The notes below the pieces were generated by a model. The model made no database searches. It was not told the DNA's origin and saw only the letters and a program-made list of their open reading frames with translations. A stretch of DNA of 32,466 nt from an uncultured Saprospiraceae bacterium (GTDB taxonomy: Bacteria > Bacteroidota > Bacteroidia > Chitinophagales > Saprospiraceae), in NCBI GenBank assembly GCA_937951685.1, contig CALFBG010000244.1, forward strand, positions 1 to 32,466, read 5' to 3'. The translations under genes and the position numbers were made by a program. Below are positions 1 to 6,834 of the stretch, one piece after another. Position 1 is the first letter of the stretch; the number at the start of each line of letters is the position of its first letter.

Positions 1-35
1 TATTAACTTGCATCATCTTTCGACCAGTCTCTTCG

Positions 36-194
36 TTACTCAAAGCCTTCCTAAGCAAAGGCTTAGGGCGGTTTTCGTGCCTCGATGCTGATCAAAATCT
101 AACACAATTTAATGGCAAATTAATTTTGTCTTAGTACTTAAGTAGGTTTACCCAATAAATTCACCAATCTATTAGGTAAACCTACTTAGTACTA
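36..194. repeat. Dispersed intergenic repeat, copy 1
   Basis: Bases about 36-141 match 16854-16958 in the same orientation: both run from a TTACTCAAA start through CCTAAGC, ATGCTG-TCAAAATCTAA and AATTTTGTCTTAGTACTTA. Part of it (about 102-140) recurs as a reverse complement at 3542-3580. A small perfect hairpin lies inside (CCTAAGC 50-56, loop 57-60, GCTTAGG 61-67). The far end, 132-194, is a long palindrome, listed separately. The element carries no reading frame and lies just before the YjjG-type gene. It looks like a miniature, MITE- or REP-like repeat. The copy may begin before the inspected similarity, because the window starts here. Confidence 0.7.
132..194. repeat. Long near-perfect palindrome
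   Basis: The left arm 132-156 (TAGTACTTAAGTAGGTTTAC...) and right arm 171-194 (...GTAAACCTACTTAGTACTA) are reverse complements with one mismatch and one extra base, around a loop of about 14 bases. The left arm with its flank (AAGTAGGTTTACC, AATAAATT) recurs right after the ankyrin gene at 10870-10890. It could fold as a strong hairpin in RNA or a cruciform in DNA. It has no T-tract typical of a terminator, so it is called a repeat. Confidence 0.75.
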
Positions 195-204
195 TTGCAG
201 AGAA

Positions 205-212
205 TAATTTTG
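205..212 (+). promoter_or_regulatory. Possible -7 promoter box for the HAD gene
   Basis: TAATTTTG matches the Bacteroidota -7 consensus TAnnTTTG and lies about 30 bases before the start at 242, just after the palindrome. I see no good TTG/TTTG box at the expected distance upstream, so this is only a candidate. Confidence 0.3.
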
Positions 213-241
213 AACTTTAGCTTTTACTCAAAATATTAACC

Positions 242-937
242 ATGCCTTACGATTGGATTTTATTTGATGCGGATCGTACATTATTTGATTTTGATAGCTC
301 CGCACGGCGAGCGCTCCAACACAGTATCGAAGCCTTCGATATTCCCTATTTTTCGAAATACCAAAAAGTTTATCAGGAGATCAATAAACAATGCTGGAAA
401 GATTTTGAAGCACATAAAATTCCTCAGTCGCGGCTAGGGACGATTCGCTTTGAATTATTTTTGACAGCCATCAAATTCGAAAGAGATATCGAAGCCATGA
501 GCAAATTCTATTTGCAACAATTAGCGGCGAGTAAGGATTTGTTGCCTGGTGCCAAAGAACTTTTAGATCGACTCCACGGAAAACATAAGCTACTAATCGT
601 GACCAATGGCTTAAAAGAAGTGCAACGCCCTCGAATTGCTAACGCTCAACTCAATCCTTATTTCTACGAAATCGTTGTCTCCGACGAGATTGGTGTCGCA
701 AAGCCTCATGCTGCTTATTTTGATTATGCTTTTGAAAAAATGAATTTCCCATCTAAAGAAAAAGTCATTATCATAGGTGATAGTATCAACTCAGATATCA
801 AAGGAGGAAGCGATTACGGGATCGACACTTGTTGGTATAATCCAGATGCCTTACTTTCTTTGAATGGTATCGAGCCCACCTACGACATTCGAAACTTAGC
901 AGAAATTGATGAGATTGTAGCAGGGTGGGAGCGCTAA
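242..937 (+). CDS. yjjG: YjjG-family noncanonical pyrimidine nucleotidase (HAD superfamily)
   Basis: This is a 231-residue HAD-superfamily phosphatase. Visible motifs are the nucleophile motif I with D9 and D11 (ILFDADRTLFDFD), motif II T121 in LLIVTNG, motif III K164 in GVAKPH, and motif IV IIIGDSINSDIKGG with D180 and D185. The helical cap falls at about residues 20-100. Length and the FDAD-x-TLF opening fit the YjjG group, which removes phosphate from pyrimidine nucleoside monophosphates, including modified ones, and is thought to clean the nucleotide pool. It is cytosolic, with no signal peptide. It is monocistronic, with a repeat just before it and a 700-base gene-free stretch after it. 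A related HAD phosphatase with another substrate cannot be excluded. Confidence 0.85.
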   Translation: MPYDWILFDADRTLFDFDSSARRALQHSIEAFDIPYFSKYQKVYQEINKQCWKDFEAHKIPQSRLGTIRFELFLTAIKFERDIEAMSKFYLQQLAASKDLLPGAKELLDRLHGKHKLLIVTNGLKEVQRPRIANAQLNPYFYEIVVSDEIGVAKPHAAYFDYAFEKMNFPSKEKVIIIGDSINSDIKGGSDYGIDTCWYNPDALLSLNGIEPTYDIRNLAEIDEIVAGWER

Positions 938-1658
938 GCATTACATCCCGCTGTCTCAATCCTTATCCTAAAGTCCCTTTAAAACAATCTTAACCTTTAC
1001 TTAACACACATTTCTAAAAATGATTCGTTTTGTATAAGAAGTTGCTTCCAAGAACAAAAAAGTTGCCTTGAAGTGAAGTGTTACTTATTACTTGTAGTGC
1101 ATAAGTCGAGTTAAATGATTGCTTTGTACTATTGATAGAAAAAAAGATAAATACTAACTTGCAACTTTTTCTCAATCGAAGGGTCTTTACTGTACAATTT
1201 TGTCAATAGAACTTTCGTTTGAGCTATTGATTTACCGAAAGGTATATTTTTTATTCCGCCTACAAAGATTTAAGTAAGAAGTGATTAATGTATGAACTTC
1301 TAAATAGCTAGTGACCAAAATTATTTTTTGAGACTAGTTATCCAACATTCCAATCATCAACGGAGTGACTTAAAGCTTACTTACACTAAACGTCTAATAA
1401 TAATTACCACGTATGAAAATCACTAGGAGTGGTGCCACAACTTCTACCTGATCAACACTGCGAGCTAGTAGCTCGCGCGTAGTAGTTAAATAGTAGTCAG
1501 ATGATTAATCGTACAGCGGGAATAGATTAAAAAAAACTTCATAGAATTCGGCGATAAAACGGGTCAATATTTAATTGACACCAAACATTTTTTAAAAATA
1601 ATTACTAAACAAGCTTGTAGAATGAAATAACCAAATCGCAAGCGTAAATTTGAAAACA
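938..1658. other. Gene-free stretch of about 720 bases
   Basis: I find no convincing reading frame, tRNA, rRNA or riboswitch motif here. The stretch is AT-rich and contains a perfect short hairpin at 1460-1476. The part before the DUF2807 gene has no clear paired promoter boxes. TAAATTTG at 1645-1652 fits the -7 consensus but touches the start codon, so it was not called. Confidence 0.5.
1460..1476. repeat. Short perfect hairpin
   Basis: GCGAGCT (1460-1466) and AGCTCGC (1470-1476) are perfect reverse complements around a 3-base loop. There is no T-tract on either side. It stands out as GC-rich in an AT-rich gene-free stretch, and its function is unknown. Confidence 0.45.
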
Positions 1659-2393
1659 ATGAAAAATTTGAAATTATTATTTTTAGGGCTTATCGCAATG
1701 GTTGTCATTACAGGATGTGATCCCAACGACGATGATGGCTTTTTTATTTGTAAAGATGGAGAAGGTGCGGTTAGCACTAGAACCGTCACTTTGTCAACCA
1801 TTACAGGAATAAACTTAGAAATTAGAGCGAATATTTTCCTTTCTCACGGTTCCACTCAGCAGGTGACTTTGGAAGGACAAAGTAACGTACTCGATGAATT
1901 AGAATTTACGATCACCAACGGGGTTGCAAAAATTGACTTTGACGGTTGTATTGACAAATATACTACCTTAAATATTTATATCAGAACACCTGAAATACGA
2001 CAACTTACTATTCAAGGGGAAGGCGAAATCAAAAGTGAAAATACCTTAGTCATTGAAGATATAGATTTAACAATTAATGGGACTGGAGATATAGAATTAG
2101 ATCTTGGTGCAGCGGACGATATTGATGGCACCATCACCGGTTCTGGTAAAATACGATTGGAAGGTACTGCAGATGATTTGGATGTTTCTATCACCGGTTC
2201 TGGTGACCTTGAAGCTTTCGAGTTAATGGCTAGAAAAGCAGATCTCAAAATTACGGGTTCAGGTGATGCAGAAGTAAACGTTGAAGAAACCCTAAAGGTT
2301 AATATTTCTGGAAGTGGAGATGTCCTTTATAAGGGTACTCCTACCGTTACGCAAACGATTACGGGGACGGGAGAAGTATTGGACGCCAATTAA
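1659..2393 (+). CDS. DUF2807 (head-GIN) lipoprotein
   Basis: This 244-residue exported lipoprotein starts at the ATG at 1659; the frame extends to a TTG at 1650, but the ATG gives a cleaner signal peptide. MKNLKLLFLGLIAMVVITGC is a type II signal peptide with lipobox ITGC. The mature part is a series of short beta repeats with the motif ITGSGD / INGTGD / ISGSGD, spaced by about 18-20 residues, typical of DUF2807 (putative auto-transporter adhesin, head GIN domain), which forms a right-handed beta-helix. It should be anchored to the outer or inner membrane by lipid on Cys20. The family is very common in Bacteroidota and its function is not established; adhesion is a database guess. It stands alone and ends in a clear hairpin terminator. 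Confidence 0.85.
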   Translation: MKNLKLLFLGLIAMVVITGCDPNDDDGFFICKDGEGAVSTRTVTLSTITGINLEIRANIFLSHGSTQQVTLEGQSNVLDELEFTITNGVAKIDFDGCIDKYTTLNIYIRTPEIRQLTIQGEGEIKSENTLVIEDIDLTINGTGDIELDLGAADDIDGTITGSGKIRLEGTADDLDVSITGSGDLEAFELMARKADLKITGSGDAEVNVEETLKVNISGSGDVLYKGTPTVTQTITGTGEVLDAN

Positions 2394-2430
2394 GGATACG
2401 CTTAGCGTAGTATTTTTAAAAATATAATTG

Positions 2431-2467
2431 CAAGAGGGCTGCTAACTTGATGTTGACAGCCCTCTTG
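2431..2467. terminator. Bidirectional hairpin terminator
   Basis: An 11-bp perfect stem, CAAGAGGGCTG (2431-2441) with CAGCCCTCTTG (2457-2467), lies between the convergent DUF2807 and esterase genes. The T-run is weak (TGTGTTATT). The position fits termination of both genes. Confidence 0.7.
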
Positions 2468-2493
2468 TGTTATTCGTTTTAGGAGAGCTTTTC

Positions 2494-3477
2494 TTATTCG
2501 GAGCTTGACATAGGAGTAACTACTTGCGTTTTGAAAAAGAGCAAAGCATTATCCATCATCATTTCAAATTGTGGATTGGCCTTTGGACTCGTCATTTCGG
2601 TTCTTGAATCTACGTCCAATTGAATATCTTCGCTAAGCGGAAGACTGGCGTGTGGGACATTTTGTGAAATTAATAAAGCGATGCCTCGCTCTACGTAATT
2701 TTCCAACAAATCAATAATACCATCTAACTGGACCATCGTATCGTGTATCGAATGAGCCGCAAATACCGCTTGTGAGATTTTTTTATCTCTAGACAACCGT
2801 TTATTCTCTCGAATAATCTGTCCCAGTTCAATGGCGGTGAAACTAGGAATGTGGGGATACCGAAAAGGATTTGGTCCCATGCCTTTGATGTTGCCATCTA
2901 CAATTTTGGAAAGACCTTGTACGAAGCCCAAAAAACTAGCTTCCTTGACAATCCTCACGTCGATTGCTGCCGAGAATAAAAACAATCCTCCCTGAATTAA
3001 ATTTGGCGCGCGCAATATTTTATTGTAGCTGAGCGCACCCCCCGTAGAAAATCCACCGAGGGAAATTACTTCCCCAAAATGTTGCGCAACGGTAACGGCA
3101 TTGTCAATTTCTTGTCGCCATTTGGTATCGAGGAGTTCGTCTTCAGTCGCTTTATCAGGGTCTTTCAATCCGTGAGCTGGCAAGAGAGGAAGGATAACAT
3201 TTAAGCCTTCTTGGTGGAAACGTTTCCCAATCGCTTTCATGTAATGCGGCGAATCGGACAGTCCGTGGGTAAGAATAATGACGTGCGGCGTCCGTCGACC
3301 GTGATGCAAAATCATCGGAGAATTCCCTTTCTTTAATTTATAGGAAGTAATGTGATACTGTTGATCAATGCCCGACTCCGTCCCGAGATGAACTCCTTTG
3401 GCATCTGCCAAGCGATTAAAATAATGTTGCTCGAATAATTCGAATCCTTTGCTAAAAGGGGCTTGGTTTTTCATCAT
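2494..3477 (-). CDS. Alpha/beta hydrolase, carboxylesterase-like
   Basis: This 327-residue cytosolic protein has an alpha/beta-hydrolase fold. VIILTHGLSDSPHYM (about 66-80) is the HG oxyanion loop, GGFSTGG (141-147) is the nucleophile elbow with Ser144, and the likely acid and base are Asp246 in SIHDTM and His276 in VPHASL. This order and spacing fit carboxylesterase, monoacylglycerol lipase and serine-aminopeptidase-like hydrolases. There is no signal peptide. The substrate cannot be told from sequence. The start is one of two adjacent ATG codons (3477 or 3474). It is convergent with the DUF2807 gene and shares its terminator. A reverse-oriented copy of the dispersed repeat lies about 65 bases before its start. 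Confidence 0.8.
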   Translation of the reverse strand: MMKNQAPFSKGFELFEQHYFNRLADAKGVHLGTESGIDQQYHITSYKLKKGNSPMILHHGRRTPHVIILTHGLSDSPHYMKAIGKRFHQEGLNVILPLLPAHGLKDPDKATEDELLDTKWRQEIDNAVTVAQHFGEVISLGGFSTGGALSYNKILRAPNLIQGGLFLFSAAIDVRIVKEASFLGFVQGLSKIVDGNIKGMGPNPFRYPHIPSFTAIELGQIIRENKRLSRDKKISQAVFAAHSIHDTMVQLDGIIDLLENYVERGIALLISQNVPHASLPLSEDIQLDVDSRTEMTSPKANPQFEMMMDNALLFFKTQVVTPMSSSE

Positions 3478-3541
3478 ATGACCTTATTTTACTGCTTTCT
3501 AAAAATAAGTAGATATCAAGATAACGATTTACTGATCGAGT

Positions 3542-3592
3542 CTAAGTACTAAGACGAAATTAATTTGCCATTAAATTGTATTGGTACTTAAG
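3542..3592. repeat. Dispersed intergenic repeat, reverse part-copy
   Basis: Bases 3542-3579 are the reverse complement of about 102-139 with very few differences (TAAGTACTAAGAC, AATTAATTTGCCATTAAATT). The element goes on with TTGTATTGGTACTTAAG, which is also found, in tandem, after the ankyrin gene at 10902-10931. It lies between divergent genes. Confidence 0.7.
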
Positions 3593-3663
3593 TTCTTACT
3601 AGCAAGAAGGAAAGAGATTAAACATTTTGTAGCTAATTTATTTACAAATTGTTTTTTTTAATG

Positions 3664-3671
3664 TACTTTTG
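3664..3671 (+). promoter_or_regulatory. Possible -7 promoter box for the two-gene DUF4132 unit
   Basis: TACTTTTG fits TAnnTTTG and lies 58 bases before the start at 3730. A TTG at 3649-3651 is too close to be the usual -33 box, so the call is weak. Confidence 0.35.
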
Positions 3672-3729
3672 TTGGAAAGCAAAGCACCAAGCACCAACAA
3701 ATTTTAAAAAACATCATTAGCAATCTTTC

Positions 3730-4122
3730 ATGAAACAATTAACCATTCGAGACGAATCTATTGCGGGAAAGTTATTGAACGAAATCGTGGTAGCCCTTGA
3801 AGAAGAGACGATGACTACCGAAGCGCTCATCAAGGCTCGGGTCAATCAGGAAGTGGAAAAATATAACCAAGCCGGAAGTGCTTATTTTCAAGGTTTGGTG
3901 CAACCTTCCCAAACAGAACAAACTTTAAACGGCTATAAGTTGAAACAAGAACGTCTGATTGACGCCGAACAACAATGCTATATTGCGTTAGATGCTTTTC
4001 AAAAAAATGGCTTCTTCATCTTAGTTGATGACCATCAACTAGAGCATTTAAACGAAGAATTTTTGGTTATGGAAGATACTAAAGTAAGTTTTATTAAACT
4101 TAGTCCACTCGTCGGAGGATAA
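3730..4122 (+). CDS. Small protein ending in Gly-Gly, possible ubiquitin/MoaD-like fold
   Basis: This 130-residue protein has no signal peptide or membrane segment. I do not recognise the family with certainty. The N-terminal third looks helical (about 12-47). The C-terminal part reads as a helix (about 78-92), a strand (FFILVDD, 95-101), the turn HQLEHLNEEF, and a last strand VSFIKLSPLVGG (119-130) with Gly-Gly as the last two residues. That end resembles MoaD/ThiS and ubiquitin tails; the distance from Gln103 of QLE to the first Gly is 26 residues, the same as from Gln49 to Gly75 in ubiquitin. The gene precedes the DUF4132 gene by 4 bases, so the two are surely co-expressed. One caution: the Gly-Gly codons GGAGGA are also the ribosome binding site of the next gene, so the diglycine may be a by-product. 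Function unknown. Confidence 0.75.
   Translation: MKQLTIRDESIAGKLLNEIVVALEEETMTTEALIKARVNQEVEKYNQAGSAYFQGLVQPSQTEQTLNGYKLKQERLIDAEQQCYIALDAFQKNGFFILVDDHQLEHLNEEFLVMEDTKVSFIKLSPLVGG
4114..4118 (+). promoter_or_regulatory. Ribosome binding site inside the end of the upstream gene
   Basis: GGAGG lies 8 bases before the ATG at 4127. It is formed by the last two glycine codons of the 130-residue protein. A strong Shine-Dalgarno site is rare in this window, and here it implies translational coupling of the two genes. Confidence 0.65.
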
Positions 4123-4126
4123 ATCT

Positions 4127-5998
4127 ATGGCAAATTTTGATCCTCAGCCTTATCACCAGCTATTTGATTTTTTGGCAAAAAAAAAGACTGGATCTAAAGC
4201 CACCAAAAAATGGCTCAACGCAGCAAGCACACAGTTAGCGGCACTAGATCGAGAACGACTTGTCCGGTTTTTTTTACCCGCCTTCGAAAATGCCATTGAT
4301 GGATTAACAACCATCTACAAATCTCCTGCTCATTCTTATTACGAGCGTCGACCCAAATTAGCACAAGAAGAATTGTTTATTGGCTTGGCTTGGGCCACCG
4401 GATTACTCAATCATCCCAGACTCAACGTAGAATTGGAAGCCTTAGCCAGATGGGCACTCAAAAAGAAAAGAGGTTCGGGCCAACTCGCAACCCGCTTGGC
4501 GAACGCTGCCCTCTACGCTTTTTCTCTACTACCCGCCGAGCAAAGTGTGGCGATCCTCAACAAATTTAGATTAACGATTAAGTACGCTTCTAGCTTAAAG
4601 CAAATTGATAAGTATCTCCATCAAATCGCGACGCAAGAAAATAAAACTTTAGCCGAATTAGCGGAATGGAATGTCCCTACGTTTGACTTGTCGGAAAACT
4701 ATGATTGTCAAGTAGCGGTGGGCACTTATCTTGCGCACCTTAAAATTGAAGACTTTAATAAAGTTTCCTTGCAATGGATCTCTCCAGAAAATAATTTTCG
4801 AAAAACTTTACCCGCAAGCGTTGCTAGAGCATTTCCAGAGGCTTTGAAAATAGCGAAGCAAAAACAAAAAGCGCTTAAAAAACAGTTGTCGATCGAACGC
4901 CGTCGCATCGAACAGTTCTATTTGCAAAAACGCAGGTGGACGATTGCAGATTGGTCAGCCTGTTACTTGGAACATCCGCTGGTTTCGTTTGTCACAAAGC
5001 GTTTGATTTGGCAATTTTCGAATGAAATAGAAACGGTATCGGGGAGTTATTATCAGGGAAAATGGTATCGGAGTAATGGGAAAGTATTATCGCTAAAAAA
5101 GATGACGGAAGTGGAACTGTGGCACCCCATTCAAATTCCTGTAGCGATCGTGATGGAGTGGCGGCAATTTTTAGAAAAGCGTCAACTTCGGCAAGCTTTC
5201 AAACAAGCCTTTCGAGAAATTTATTTATTGACGGCGGCAGAGCAAAACACCAATTCGTATTCCAATCGTTTTGCCGCGCATATTTTAAAACAGAATCAAT
5301 TTGCTGCACTTTGTAGCCATCGCGGTTGGCGCCATAAATCACAGGGGCAATGGGAAAATTCTGGGGTTACAAGTGTGGAAGTACCAAGCTGGAATATTCG
5401 AGCAGAATTTTGGTTAGAGGTGGACTGGGAAGGTCCGGTAACCCCAGGCGGAACGTTCAATTATATCTTTACAGATCAAGTACGTTTTTACCAAGACGAG
5501 GATCAGTTGATGATGGAAGAAGTTCCCGCCATTGTATTTTCGGAAGTAATGCGCGACGTTGATCTATTTGTTGGCGTCTCTAGTATTGGAAATGATCCAA
5601 ACTGGCAAGATGGATTAGGGAATCGTTACACGGATTATTGGCAGGAATATTCTTTTAGTGAATTGTCGGAATCCGCAAAAATGCGAAAACAAGTTTTAGA
5701 AAACTTAGTGCCGCGGCTTAAAATTGCCAAACAATGTTCTTTTAATAATCGTTACCTCATCGTTAAAGGAAAAATTAGAACCTATAAAATTCACTTAGGA
5801 AGTGGGAATATTTTAATGGAGCCCAACGATCAATATTTGTGCATTGTCTTGGATCGAGGTCAAGAAGATCTTGATAAGAAAGTTTACCTCCCTTTCGAAG
5901 GAGATAGTCTATTATCCATCATTCTAAGTAAAGCGTTTTTATTAGCGGCAGACGAAGAAATTACGGACACGACCATTACCAGTCAACTAACATCATAA
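4127..5998 (+). CDS. DUF4132-domain protein
   Basis: This 623-residue cytosolic protein has no signal peptide. The middle, from about residue 335, carries the DUF4132 hallmark: QIPVAIVMEWRQFLEKRQLR, then KQAFREIYLLTAAEQ, SNRFAAHILKQNQFAALC and RGWRH. The C-terminal block, with IHLGSGNILM, YLCIV and VYLPFEGDSLLSIILSKAFL, is the conserved end of the same group (also called DUF7737, from memory). The N-terminal part (about 1-250) is helical and may be repeat-like. Relatives such as E. coli YehI and MolR are usually much longer (1,000 residues or more), so this is a short form that depends on, or has split off, other parts. The biochemical role of DUF4132 is unknown. It is coupled to the 130-residue Gly-Gly protein 4 bases upstream. 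It is convergent with the VOC gene with only about 20 bases between, and no terminator is visible. Confidence 0.8.
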   Translation: MANFDPQPYHQLFDFLAKKKTGSKATKKWLNAASTQLAALDRERLVRFFLPAFENAIDGLTTIYKSPAHSYYERRPKLAQEELFIGLAWATGLLNHPRLNVELEALARWALKKKRGSGQLATRLANAALYAFSLLPAEQSVAILNKFRLTIKYASSLKQIDKYLHQIATQENKTLAELAEWNVPTFDLSENYDCQVAVGTYLAHLKIEDFNKVSLQWISPENNFRKTLPASVARAFPEALKIAKQKQKALKKQLSIERRRIEQFYLQKRRWTIADWSACYLEHPLVSFVTKRLIWQFSNEIETVSGSYYQGKWYRSNGKVLSLKKMTEVELWHPIQIPVAIVMEWRQFLEKRQLRQAFKQAFREIYLLTAAEQNTNSYSNRFAAHILKQNQFAALCSHRGWRHKSQGQWENSGVTSVEVPSWNIRAEFWLEVDWEGPVTPGGTFNYIFTDQVRFYQDEDQLMMEEVPAIVFSEVMRDVDLFVGVSSIGNDPNWQDGLGNRYTDYWQEYSFSELSESAKMRKQVLENLVPRLKIAKQCSFNNRYLIVKGKIRTYKIHLGSGNILMEPNDQYLCIVLDRGQEDLDKKVYLPFEGDSLLSIILSKAFLLAADEEITDTTITSQLTS

Positions 5999-6020
5999 AA
6001 GCAGAATCCTATTGGGCGAT

Positions 6021-6707
6021 CTAATCACTAAAGACAAAGAAACCTAAACCACCCGGATCTCTCACGATCACATTGTCTACAATTCCTGCTGGATTGAAAA
6101 AAGTAATCTCTTCGGTAATGGGGATTTTCCGTGCCCGCAATTCGGCGATGATAGCGAGGTTTTCTTTTCCATTAAAATAACTTAACGAAGGATTAAAAAA
6201 TAGATGCGGACAAGCAAAAGCTTTCATGATACTAATGGTAGTTTGTGCTTCATCCGTGAGACTTACCCAACCTTGCTCAACGCCACCCATCGTTTTTTGA
6301 AAACCAAAAATTTCCCAAAAAGAAATTGCTTTTGCTAAGTCTAATACTTCCATGCTAATGCCCGCAAAGTTTCCAAGTGCCGATGTTGGAATATCACTCA
6401 AATCAACGATTGGTGCTGGCTGTTCCATCAAATAAATCCAAGTGCCACTAGGGTCCGTTAAGAGATAGCCTTCTGCTGTTTGAAGAACGCCACTAAAAGC
6501 GGTTAGCGCTGCTACTACGTCCGACCAACTGTCTTGGTACAATTTAAGTCCTGCTCTGGCGTGGCGATCAGGATTGATTTCAATAATTGCTTTGCCATCG
6601 GAGTATAAATTGGGCTGGCTGGTCGAGCAAGCTTGTAAACCTAATTGCTGGTAAAAAGCAAGACTATCGGCGAGTTTGGGCGTTGGTGTTTGTATGATGG
6701 TTTGCAT
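6021..6707 (-). CDS. Two-domain VOC (glyoxalase/bleomycin-resistance-like) protein
   Basis: This 228-residue cytosolic protein is built from two VOC modules. The first, about 1-110, opens with IIQTPTPKLADSLAFYQQLG and ends with LLTDPSGTWIYLME. The second, about 114-228, has ISMEVLDLAKAISFWEIFGF and ends VIVRDPGGLGFFVFSD. The phrase 'DPxG-x(3-5)-F/Y' at the end of each module is typical of the fold. The usual metal ligands (His/Glu at fixed strands) are not obvious, so a glyoxalase I reaction is not supported; it may bind a small hydrophobic compound. It lies downstream of hutU on the same strand, but a hairpin lies between them, so it is probably a separate unit. Substrate unknown. Confidence 0.75.
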   Translation of the reverse strand: MQTIIQTPTPKLADSLAFYQQLGLQACSTSQPNLYSDGKAIIEINPDRHARAGLKLYQDSWSDVVAALTAFSGVLQTAEGYLLTDPSGTWIYLMEQPAPIVDLSDIPTSALGNFAGISMEVLDLAKAISFWEIFGFQKTMGGVEQGWVSLTDEAQTTISIMKAFACPHLFFNPSLSYFNGKENLAIIAELRARKIPITEEITFFNPAGIVDNVIVRDPGGLGFFVFSD

Positions 6708-6766
6708 AGGAAAATGTTTTAGGAAATGCTTTATTTGAGGTAGAAAAGGAATTCAAGGTGAAATTA

Positions 6767-6803
6767 CAGCAGGCAAACTTCAAGTAGATCAATTTGCCTG
6801 CTG
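6767..6803. terminator. Hairpin terminator after hutU
   Basis: An 11-bp perfect stem, CAGCAGGCAAA (6767-6777) with TTTGCCTGCTG (6793-6803), lies 32 bases beyond the hutU stop. On the minus strand it is followed by TAATTTC, a weak T-run. Confidence 0.6.
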
Positions 6804-6834
6804 ACTTGTGGTCGGTGTAAACTTTAAAAGATTA

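Noticed and set aside
3730-5998. Toxin-antitoxin pair
   Set aside because: The small gene followed by a larger one invites the idea, but the second protein is a large DUF4132 protein and neither has toxin or antitoxin motifs.
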